Assembly (NCBI GenBank): GCA_002099365.1 | Contig: MSED01000005.1 | Coordinates: forward strand, 2,356,001 to 2,420,000 | Direction: 5' to 3' | DNA from: Phialophora verrucosa | Lineage: Eukaryota; Ascomycota; Eurotiomycetes; Chaetothyriales; Herpotrichiellaceae | Length of the DNA stretch: 64,000 nucleotides | Shown: positions 1 through 10,187 of the stretch, in pieces | How positions within the stretch are numbered: the first letter of the stretch is position 1 | Layout of the letters: the number at the start of each line of letters is the position of its first letter | The notes under the pieces: generated by a model | Databases searched by the model: none | What the model was told of the DNA's origin: nothing | The model's input: the letters and a program-made list of their open reading frames with translations, nothing else | Made by a program: the position numbers and the translations under genes

Positions 1-2896
1 AGAGAAAGTCCAACCGGGCATCTGACTCCCCACACCCGCACAGCTTGCTGTCGCCAGGCAGTTCGGAAGGGAGTCGGAGGTCGTCCAACTTGATGGTAAC
101 AACACCTACCTGTTATGTCTCGGACGCTTTAATTGCGAGATTCTGAGAGTCACAGCCAGAGTCAGAGCCGGTGGGCACATTGAATTGAGGCGAGAAGGGA
201 AAGAGCGAGCGCAGTCTCCGAAGTGCCTGGTTGAGGTGAAACTCTGGATTCTGGAACCATGCTCCCGTCCTGAACCGTGGCGGTACAGTTGAGCCCCCAG
301 GGCGGTGTCACATCATGCGGCCGTGTCATCATGCGATCGTGTTATCATGCGGTCGTGATTATCATGCCTCAGGCGGCCTGTCACGTCGCGTATGCCACCT
401 CTCGTCTTGCAGGTCATGTACTCCATACGGGTCATTGATCATCTGCGCACCTGTCACAGATGGGGAGTGTGCAAAAGACGGTGCTTTGCGGGGTGGATCA
501 TGGTATTTTTTGGATGGACATCGCATTCTTTCCTAAACGAATGTGACAATGGCACCCCCTTGCTTTTTGAGCGAATTTCGCATAAAGATCCAAGATGAGC
601 GTCGAGATTTGATTAGGAAAGAGTGCGAGCGAGCGTCCGGCGCACACACTGAGGTCCACTTGCTTGCAGCGCCCACAGCTCGACAAGGGGGAGGAACGGA
701 GGGTTGGTTGTGTCCTCGTAAACGAGGCGGAAGCTTGCGCTCGGCTGAAACTCTAGGATCTTGCGTGAGACTCTTCTTGGCTGGGCGAATCGAACCGGGT
801 CCCATTGCTTGGGTGGAACGGACACGGGACTTTCTTGTGCTTGGGTCTTTTTCAATGCAGCTGTGTGCCGCGTCTGCGCACTTATGCACTTGGCAGGCCT
901 CAACAGGGGGCTGCAGTGAGGTGAGCCATGTGCCAGAGCGTGGAGACGTCGACCTCACCGATTGATTGTTGCACGCGCGCCAGGGGACGTCGACGACCGA
1001 GGGCTCGGAATCGCCATGGATTGGCCAGATTGTCGGAAATGCTACTTTCTGTGCCGCCCTACTCCGTAGTTCGGCTGACACCAGCTTATTGCAAGTTGCG
1101 GCACGAACTAATCACAGGGTGCATTGCAGTGCACCCTGGTGGCGAGCATGTGACTTAAACAAGGTCGCCAGAACGTCGAGGCCATCTTTTTGCGATCCCG
1201 GTAGCTTACAATGCAATGGCCCGTCGAGATCTTGGCTGCGTCGACTTTGGTGCATGTCCGTCTCCAGCCGACTAGGTTGCTGGGGGTTCGTTCACACACT
1301 AATATTGATTCCATCCGAACATGCTTGCAAAGCTGAAGACTTGTTGCACGGAGCTCCCGCAGCGCAGAGGCAGACGGCATGGACTCTCTCGAAACGGACA
1401 TTGACCCACATCAAGCATGATGTGACAGACGAGTCTCATGCTTGCCGTAGCGACGCAAATGTTTCCTGTGACAACCCCAGGTTGTCGGAAACCCCTTGTC
1501 AAAGGACGCTCGGGGAACCAAATTCTTCTGAGAAGTTGTCAGAGGGAAGCGGCATAAAGAATTTGGCCATGCTCCCGACAAGGGAGCACATGAGCCAGAT
1601 GCCAGAGTCCTCGTTGCGCTGGACTATGTAAGCGATTCTGGCCTCGTGGCGACCGCATAGTCCGCTCGGCATCCTCCCCTGTTTGGCCATGGAATGGGCT
1701 GAGCATTGTGGACGCAAAGAGCGCAAGATCGCCGCGGAAACCGAATTGCGGTTCCGGGGATGCGGATCTTTCGACTAAACACCGTAGGTACGACTAAGGT
1801 TTCTCGTTAGAGAGAGTGGGAATGTGGCACCTCCGCGCCGTCCTCGACTGTCCGAAGTATGCATCACAGAGAGTGTGTATGCCAGTGACATACCCTATAG
1901 TGCGATATTCCGAGATGGTCCGGTGCCCATGACTCTGGACGAATTCATGTGCTATCCGTTATTTTTCACGACGCACGGCTCCACACTGTCGCCATCCTCG
2001 TCAAGCTTGGGGATCTTCGCCACGGTTGCTGGTCGCAGATGCACGGAGTCAAGCAGAGTCCAGGACCAGCGAGCAAATTGGCGAGTCATTGAAGGTTGGG
2101 TGTGTGCTTTTGAAACCTCCTCTGGTCGGGCTACAGGACGCATCGGTGAAGGTTCGAGCATCGAATTGGTGTGAGATTGGTGGAAGCCTTCCCATTCTTC
2201 TCGGGTATGGCGGTGGAAGCCTCCCGTTCCTGAGGAGTGGACAACAACTTCCAGCGGGACTGAAGAAATACAAGGTTGTCTAACATCAACGCGAGAAAGG
2301 CGAGGAGCACGCAGGAAGAGGCCGCCATGCAGCTTGTTCCTTCCCGAAAAAATGTCTTCATTCTTCTCCCAAAGCCAGGCAGTAGAGCTGCCGCATCATT
2401 AGCAGCACATATCGATGGAAAAGACTAAAATCAGATGTGCCACCCTATACAAGCTTTTTCCCAAGTGCAAAGAACCTCCCATAAGCCCTTGACGGTCGTA
2501 TCTTAAGCTCCCTCCTTTCCTTGTCTTCAGCTGGGAAGCAACTCAGCTTCCCATCCAGCCACCCCCATGGAGTGAACGACTCCGCAAGATTGTCCTGTCA
2601 CCGAATCCCTGGTGGCTTTCCTTCCTCTCGCCAATGGATAGTGCAGGCCCACGTCTGTATTAGCTTTTGCCTGGGCCACTTCCTTGGGCACAGTGCACAT
2701 TTACTGTCCCCGATCTACGCTTCTTGCTGTGTCCCGCCCGAAACTTCTCTTCTCCAGGTGTTTCTCGTCCGGTGTTGGGGCTGCGAAACGGCCCATGGAC
2801 GTGTGCAGGTTCGGGGACGAAAGCACTAGATGGATGCCGGGCTTGATCCCAGAACCGGCAACATGTGGGAGGAAGAGCCGGAGTCACAGGTTTGGC
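1..2896. other. Gene-free stretch
   Basis: No open frame here has protein-like composition or a recognisable motif; those present are Cys/Arg/Ser-rich and overlap on both strands. The right end (about 2400-2896) should hold the 3' untranslated region of the WOPR gene on the minus strand. A 16-base tandem repeat at 312-367 is listed separately. Confidence 0.6.
312..367. repeat. 16-base tandem repeat, about 3.5 copies
   Basis: Units start at 312, 328 and 344, with a partial one at 361. Each begins ATCATGCG and the three full units continue into a CGTG core, separated by an R/C variable position. The middle unit contains the palindrome CGATCG. The third unit is 17 bases long. Confidence 0.7.
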
Positions 2897-4240
2897 CTAA
2901 GCACTATGACCCTGCCCAACCCATTGTGGCATTGGAGGCTGCTGTGAATATTGAGGTGGGTGCATAACTTGCCCGGGTGCTTCGCCATAGTAACCCGTCC
3001 TCGTACTCTGGTACATTTGAGGTTGCTGCGGTGGCTGGTCGCGGCGATCTTCGTATTTGACCTGCACGGGCGATGGTTGGCTTTGCCGGCTCTGATCCAA
3101 CTGGGCAGCAGTCGGGTGATGCACAGGGTATGGACTAGGTCGGTATGGCACAGGGTTGTGACTATCTACCGATACTGGGCTCATTTCGTTGACAGACCGT
3201 TGGATGCTCATCGGAGGGTACATCGGGGCCTGTGGTTGTGCGCGATCTGATATCATCGGCGCCATGGTTGTAGGAGTGGGTGGGATGGATTTCGAGGTTG
3301 GTGTCATCGCGCCGTTCAGCGATTCGTAGCTTCTGTTGTACCCTGCTTGCTCGTATTGACCGTAGTCATTTCTTGGGCCCTGCAAGTGAGGAGCAGTGAT
3401 GGGTGATTGCATGTAGGCCGTTGACATAGCGGACACTCCCATAGGGTACGGAGACTGACTGGGTTGCTGTGCCACGGGCGGATAGCTCTGAGGCATGTAG
3501 AACGATGTCTGAGGATAACCACCTCCATTCACCCGATAGGCGTATGCGCCCTGGGTCGTGTCCACTTCATTTTGCTCTTCCAGGGGCGCCCGGAAGCTCT
3601 GTTTTTGGGTCAACTCCAGTCGCGGTCGGACGTATGTGAGGCTCTCCGTCTCAGATGGCCTTCGCAGCTGGGTGTTCAGGACATCGTTCACGTGGTAGTA
3701 ACTGACTAAATGGTGGGTAACGCCCTGGACAGTCACACTCATGGTCTTCTTCACCAGACCGTCCTGCTTGAAGCCGTATGAATCGACCAAGGAGCCGATC
3801 AGTTGCCTCTCTACCTCGGCCGAGGCAGTGCGATCCTGTGAGAAACTGGCAGACTGACCGTCGGAGTAAGAGCTCGTGTCGGATGATCTTGCGTACGGCT
3901 CCCCGGGCCGGCTCGGTCGTCTCTGTTGCTTTTTCATCGCCCGCTTCTTCTCTCCTGGCGGAAATGGCCTGTCAAGTTCTCGGTAGACGAGGAAGTTTCC
4001 CAGTATGCGGCTAGGACTCCAAGTGACGCCATCTGTCCACCTCTTAATCCCGGACGCATTCTCTTCGTAGATAAAGACACATCCACTTCGAATGAGGCTG
4101 CTCCGCTCGCGGTCGTGAGGTCTCCGTGGTACATGCGAAAGGTGGCCTTGCAGACAAGCCTCGAAAAGAATGAGGGCATCCTGTGTGGTGGCTACATGGC
4201 CCTGGAAGGTTGGCTGGAGCGCCGCTCCGCCGGAAGACAT
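2897..4240 (-). CDS. wor1: WOPR-box transcription regulator (Wor1/Ryp1/Sge1 family)
   Basis: Sequence-specific DNA-binding regulator of the Gti1/Pac2 (WOPR) family, acting in the nucleus. Relatives control morphological switching, conidiation and virulence-associated gene sets. The 447-residue protein is encoded in one exon. WOPRa spans about residues 12-100, with the conserved stretch from DALILFEACL to RWTDG, WSPSRI and GNFLVYREL. A basic segment follows (about 97-112, EKKRAMKKQQRR), a likely nuclear signal. WOPRb spans about 146-197 and includes LVKKTMSVTV and HHLVSYY. The remaining 250 residues are rich in Pro, Gln, Tyr, Met and Ser, as in the Wor1/Ryp1/Sge1 branch rather than the Pac2 branch. 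The start is the first ATG before WOPRa. It lies alone, with about 5.9 kb of gene-poor DNA upstream. The family assignment is secure; the phenotype it controls here is unknown. Confidence 0.95.
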   Translation of the reverse strand: MSSGGAALQPTFQGHVATTQDALILFEACLQGHLSHVPRRPHDRERSSLIRSGCVFIYEENASGIKRWTDGVTWSPSRILGNFLVYRELDRPFPPGEKKRAMKKQQRRPSRPGEPYARSSDTSSYSDGQSASFSQDRTASAEVERQLIGSLVDSYGFKQDGLVKKTMSVTVQGVTHHLVSYYHVNDVLNTQLRRPSETESLTYVRPRLELTQKQSFRAPLEEQNEVDTTQGAYAYRVNGGGYPQTSFYMPQSYPPVAQQPSQSPYPMGVSAMSTAYMQSPITAPHLQGPRNDYGQYEQAGYNRSYESLNGAMTPTSKSIPPTPTTMAPMISDRAQPQAPMYPPMSIQRSVNEMSPVSVDSHNPVPYRPSPYPVHHPTAAQLDQSRQSQPSPVQVKYEDRRDQPPQQPQMYQSTRTGYYGEAPGQVMHPPQYSQQPPMPQWVGQGHSA

Positions 4241-7200
4241 GTCGAACGCTTGCTGTACGGTCTGTCGAGGGTGTGCTCCAGGCCGGTGAAGGGGTATCAG
4301 CGAGAGTTTCGGGACAGTCCAGACTCTAATCTTGTCGGAAACTCAGAAAGACCACTGATGTGTCTCCGGAGAAAGTGTCGGGCTCGTTGTGTCCCCAGAG
4401 GCTGGGTTGCTTCGGAAGGCAAAAGGTCAATCGGGTGTGACAGGGACAGTACACTGGAACCTGAGGCTTTTGTGCGTTTGTTGTCTCAGCGAGCCTGCAG
4501 TTGTAAAGGGCTCTGCAGCTGACGTTCCTGGGTGCGCAGCGGGAGGTGGTGCAGAGACAGATCTTCGGCCCCAGAAGGCGTAGTCCACCCGAAGCTTGAA
4601 GTGTAGGTGCACGGCGGCGGGCGAAAGTAAAAAGAAAGTCGGAAGGTAATTGCAGCCTGTAGAAACAGATATAATAGTCTGTCAGGGCGCTCCCTGCGTG
4701 GCAGTAATGAGGACCCCTGCACCCGTAGTTGTCGGGTAGCCAGTAGGATGAAAGGTGTCGACACGAGGCCACGATCGACCTAAAGACGGTGATGAGTGAA
4801 GAATAGCTGGGGTTGCGTCTGAGAGGAGATCGCTGGACGACGATCCGCAGGTCTTGAATCTGGTTGAGTTCAAGGTTGCGCAAGTTCCTGGGGTACACGC
4901 TCACTTTAACTTCACAGCCGGTCCGGTGGAGTGCCAATGACACGCTCCGCCACCTGGATGAGGCACCGATCCAGATGCTGCCCAAAAGCTAAAAGTCCAA
5001 CGGCGCCGAATAGATAGTGCTGGTACAGTCGGCCTGAGGAAGTTGCCGTCTGTCGAAGTGGGAGGGCAATGAAGAACAGTGGACTTTGCCGGGAAACGGG
5101 ATTTTGAGAGTGATGCAGGTGGCAGGTTTTTTTGGGCTTGCAGCCAACGGCCTGTAGGTTCTGAACGCGTTTGACGCACGAGGAAGCGGTCGCAAAGGCC
5201 ACCCAGTTGCTATATTGTCTCTTCGAGGTGGTTGAAGAAATTGGCTCGGAATGGCGTGTTGGTACCTCGACAGACGCGAGATTACTGTGCGATTTGATTT
5301 AGGGCGACGGTCCGGGCAGGATCTCGCGGCAGACTCTTCGCGGGGGACGACCTAGCACCTGCTTGTGCCGTTATGCATGTATTGTGCCTGGACTCAGAAT
5401 GGCTTTGTCGATATGGTAGACTTGAGCAGCTTGAGCCTCTCAGTGGTGTGATGGGACCTCGCCAGAATAAAACGACCTCCCTAACCAAACAGGCTCCTAG
5501 GGTTCCGATAGCCTTACAGGTTATCAATTCAAACCGTGACTGGACGTTGTTTATCGAGTACCAGTAACGAACCCGACAGGGGAGTAAGAGATTGACTTTG
5601 CGGAACCTCGGAGGGGCTCTTGACAGCAACTGTGGCTAGGTAGGCTTGTAAACCTTGTGATATGGAGCAAAGGATGACGAGCAGCAGCCAACGAATATAG
5701 TTCAGATGTTTATGTAAAGGATCGAAAGAGCATGTCGCGAGTACTCGACCTAAGATCGATCAAATGATTGACTTTGGGGCGACATTTGTAGGAGGACAGG
5801 AAAGGGCGACGCTGCTCAGCGAAAGCAGCAGATCGCCAGCGCTCGGCGATCTTGCTGCACCGTGCTGTGGCCTGTCTCGTAGTAGCTGACGATTCACTGC
5901 TAGGGCTGTCCTGCTGCCCCGCCTCCATGCAGTGGCAAGTGGCTCGGTGCACGGTGGCGCCTGGCCCCAGCGCTTTGCCTGCCGCGATTTCTCATGAACA
6001 AGGGTGGCCTGACAAACGCGGGAGCTTTCGCGCAGAATGGTACATTCTGGGCAGGAGAACTACCACGACCGCCCATAAGAGTCGTCTCGCGAGGCGAGTT
6101 TCACCAGCAGCCAGAGAACGCAGGCAACAACTTAAGCGGGCTTCACGGCCCCGAGTCTGCGAGGGTCGGGCAAGATCCGACGACTGAAGAAGCACAGAGG
6201 GACGGTCTTGCCCATCCGAGTAAAGCTACTATCTCAGACGCCACCAGTGCGAGGGTGGGGTGCGGCAAGGGGGTGGATATCACGCATTAGCATTACTTGT
6301 AGCGATGCGCAAGAATTCGCCTGGGGCACCTACCGAGACTGGGTACCATCGAAAACAACTTGTCCGTAAGGTGTGGACTGTGCATGTCTGTGCGTGAGCT
6401 ATTCCTGAAGATTGCTTCTCGCGCACTTCGGCAGCCAAGGAGACCATAGCGCTCGTCATTACGAATCTGTAGCATCTGCGCCGATTGCTCGCCTTTAGTG
6501 ACGGTCGACGACTTCCAGAGCCGGCGGACGGGCCTACAAAAGCCAACAGTGAGAGAAACGCCCAGGCAGAGGTCAGCGTCGCTTAAGGCGGGTAATAGCG
6601 ACTGCATAATGGTGACGATTGTCGTTTTCGCTGGTTGGATGTCAAGGTCGACGGCGCTCATGGGGCGGGACTGGTATGCACGAGCTGGCAGGACCTCAAA
6701 GGCCGCTGGCGAGGGAAGAATCGAGTGAGGGCTCCCTTGATTCTTTGGCCTCCTCGATGGCATCGACAGGGCAAGGCCCCATCAAGCCCGCTGTGCAGAG
6801 ACCGACTTTTCAAATTCCCATCATCCCTTGTGATCGACCAGAAACAGTCCACAAAATGCCAGCCGTCACAGTCTGATTGATCCGTGTATCCGTCCAGACG
6901 GCACCTTCGCTCCAGCGAATGACTTCGCTGCAAGAGGCGCGTGTCCATGACTATGTTTGAACCCTGATTGCATCTGAGTGTTTGTCAGAACCGAGTCAGA
7001 TGCCTCAGTGCCCACGCAGAGAAAAGAACGCCGAATGGAAATCGATTCCGTACCAAGCGGACACTACCCTGTAGTTTCTGTCCTTGTCGCCTTTGCCTTG
7101 TCCGGCGACGATGGAAAATTCGCGCGCAACGTTTCCTTTATTCAGCTGTATTCTGTCATCTCTTCTTACTGTTACATAGGTGCCTTCTCACATCCTAGAT

Positions 7201-10187
7201 TTCGAGCTGCTTCGCGTTAGCGCTCCGGGGGGAACCCAATAAAGAAACAAAGAAAAGCTGAGTGACAAGTCTGGCGCCGGGGAACAGTGGAACCTCCCGA
7301 CTGTCCTTCCTACAAACAAAGCACATGACGGGGGACGGCGACAGAACCCTTTACGAGTACGTCCGAGTGAATAAAGTGGTCTGAGGTCACTCACAGATGG
7401 AGTTGGAAGCAAGTCTCAGGTGTCCCGCGATTCGTGTGGAATCCATGCGACGCAGCCTGCTGATCCAGGTCACGGTTCCGAAAAGGCTGGTCCAGAACTC
7501 GCGGCAGCGGGCGGGGGATGTCGCCCACAACAATACTGGGTACTCGTACAGGGTATGCCATGGGGCTGTTGTCCCAGCCACCTGAACCACTCTGGCGGTT
7601 CGCGGATGGAGCTATCCACAGCATCGTGCAACTACCACGTTGAGAATGAGAGTCTATGTACCCACTGCCAATAATGATATTCCATATCGCAATCCAGACA
7701 GAGCGATTCCAAAAACACGCGCGAGTGCATTTTCTTTGACGTCTACATTCACGTGCGGTCAGCGCCTGTTGCAAGGACTACCACTTTATGGCTGGGCCTT
7801 ATCGGAGTGGACGGCCTCGATAAGACCGATTGCAAATCGTATCCTAATTCCACCTACCGAGAGGGGAAGAGCTCCACAGTCGATCGATGCTCGCTTGCCG
7901 GCGCATCGAAGGGGAGTGGTCCTCAGAGACGTGACCGATATCATCCGGAATGGTGGAAAGGCGGACTATCATACCCAGTACGATACTGGCGACGCGTGAA
8001 GGACTGTCAACTCGAACTGCGGCCAAGACGATGATATCCAGAATTCCCACCATATTACCCCTTCAACGCCCGTATTCGCCCGCCGCAGCAATGCCGCTCA
8101 TCACGAAGCCGCGTTCCAGGAATGTGGTTCTGAGCTAAGGGTGCAAGTCATCCGCAAGCGAAGAGCAAACTTTCTCCCAGATGCCTGAGTTGTGGATATT
8201 GTTCCTCTAACTGACTCGGACATGCGTGCCTCTCCATGCATGCTCGCAACTGCAGGCCCAGGACGATAACTATGTTGCAGGGACATGGATCACGGGAGAA
8301 CGGATCGAAAACTGGGGGGGTGTGGAAGTGCTGAGATGGTGGATCCGTTCTGCAGGCCACTCGTATTGGGTACTGGTAGACAAATTTCTCACAAATCTCC
8401 TACGATTCGCGTTCGGACATGTGGTGCGGGACAACACGAGTTGAAAAGGCCCAAGAAAGAAAAATTCCTGGACTTGTTACTCGCTGATCGCCAAAGGGCT
8501 ACGCAGGCGCGCTTCAGCTGAAGCAGGTTCAGAAATCGCTAGGGTGCGACTGTCTCGGCTACAAGCACACCTTTCGTAGTTCGTTCACAGTTGCTTCAGT
8601 CCGCCAGCTCCGAAAGATCGCGATCTAGAACCATCGATCAGCGACCTCGATGCATCGCAGCTCCCGTCGCGCTCGTCCTCTCCTTCTCAGCTCAGCGAAA
8701 CTCGACCACTAGCCCGCAAATTCGTCGGCTGTTCCTTTCTAGGTTGAGGCCGCCTCGACACCATCCGTTTCGTTTTCTACCCCAGGACCACAGCTTATTC
8801 AACCGAGTGGGGGTTCAGGTGTCCGCGTCAAACAACCATAGCCATTTCCCACGCTACCCACACAGAGGATCGGCTGTGACATGTCTCTGCGAAACATCCC
8901 CCGCATGATAACGAGAGCAAGAATGAAGGCATCATTCCCCACAGCAGCGTTCCCTGTCTGCCATCGTCTAAACCAATAGGCTTTTCGCGCATGGTACACC
9001 CACCTCGGTAGCCGAGGAACCACCCCTTCCATCACCGTGTTGGTCACTGCAGTTGTTCTGTTGGACGAACTCATGACACTGGGACAGTTCTTTGTTGACG
9101 TCTCCGAAACATCAAAGCGGCTGCGGGGGAGCACACAAAGCACCTCTCCGGTGGGAGGGTAGCCGAAGTTACACAACAGCTCGAACAGCTGCAGGGGCGA
9201 ACTCAAACAAACCTCCACTGCGCCCGAAGGACCAAGGAACGCCGGTGTCGAGCCCGGTCCGCCTGCACCTGCAGACCCTCCCACCCTCCTCAGCTGGAAC
9301 TCGAGGGCACCCAATCAACCAGAACCAGGCCACTACGACAATCGGAATGGACCACAATAACGCCCCACAATCTGCACCTCGGACAACCCTATCGGCGAGT
9401 GAAGAAAATCATACTTTCCTGTGCCGAAAGTTTGTGAAACATGGGCGTAATGCGGAAATCACGGGTCCGCGAAAGAGTAAAGGCAGTCACTACCTCATCT
9501 ATCGAGCGGAAATCGCTGTGCATGTTCAAGGCATTTGAGAATTGCATGTTGCAGCCTGGCAGAGTGGTGAAGGAGAGGTTCTTGAAGCCGGATGTGCCGG
9601 CATCTCGGCACTTTGATCAGTCTCAGCACGATAACAACCATTGGGGTCACGAGGCTCGGCAAGAAAATCGAGTCCAGCTTCGTGCCTGGCCCATTGGTCG
9701 ACTTCGCCTGGCATGGTTGGAAACCGGCGCTTCAATCAATTCGAGAATGCTGACGGCTAACCGAATCCTGACAAAACGCGAGCCCATGCTTGGGACGGAC
9801 TAGCGCCTGCCAACTATCTGTGTGCCTGTCGCCTCCTTACCAGCCATCCCGGTGGGGGTTCTGGGAACCGCATGTGAGCTGCTAGTTTGGACGCTGGTGC
9901 ATTTTCCGGCATAGTCCGATGTGGCTAATCAAGCCCAAAGCTCCTCGACATGTCCAATGAAACCCTCGGATCATTTCAATGACTGCGGTTGTTGTCAAGG
10001 AGCCCTCGCGACCGGAGTGGCCCACGGAGTTCGTCAACCTCAAGATCAGCAAAAGTCCACCCCAAAATCACACCCAGAGACCATCACGCAGTGCATCACC
10101 CACTCAGTTACACATGCATCGAGGCTGAACTTCCGAACCAGGTGTGTGGTCACCCTCTGCATCGACGTGGTCAAAACAAGTGCACCC
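4241..10187. other. Gene-poor upstream region of the WOPR gene
   Basis: Nearly 6 kb without a recognisable gene. Open frames up to about 219 codons occur on both strands but have non-protein-like composition and no motifs. Much of it may be promoter and 5' leader of the WOPR gene, since WOR1-family genes in other fungi have very long regulatory regions (known for the family, inferred here). One TTAAAGT match to the published Wor1 core site lies on the minus strand at 4903-4909; one match in 6 kb is expected by chance. Confidence 0.5.

Noticed and set aside
770..840. tRNA-like T-loop on the minus strand (GGTTCGATTC)
   Set aside because: The bases flanking the loop do not form a five-pair stem, and no D-arm, anticodon arm or acceptor stem fits.
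966..1631. 221-codon open frame on the plus strand
   Set aside because: Cys/Arg/Ser/Trp-rich composition, no motif, overlapped by several frames of equal quality on the other strand.
4903..4909. Wor1 binding core TTAAAGT as proof of autoregulation
   Set aside because: A seven-base match on either strand is expected about once in 6 kb by chance.
4326..4985. 219-codon open frame just upstream of the WOPR gene
   Set aside because: Composition is that of translated non-coding DNA; no motif; more likely promoter or leader of the WOPR gene.
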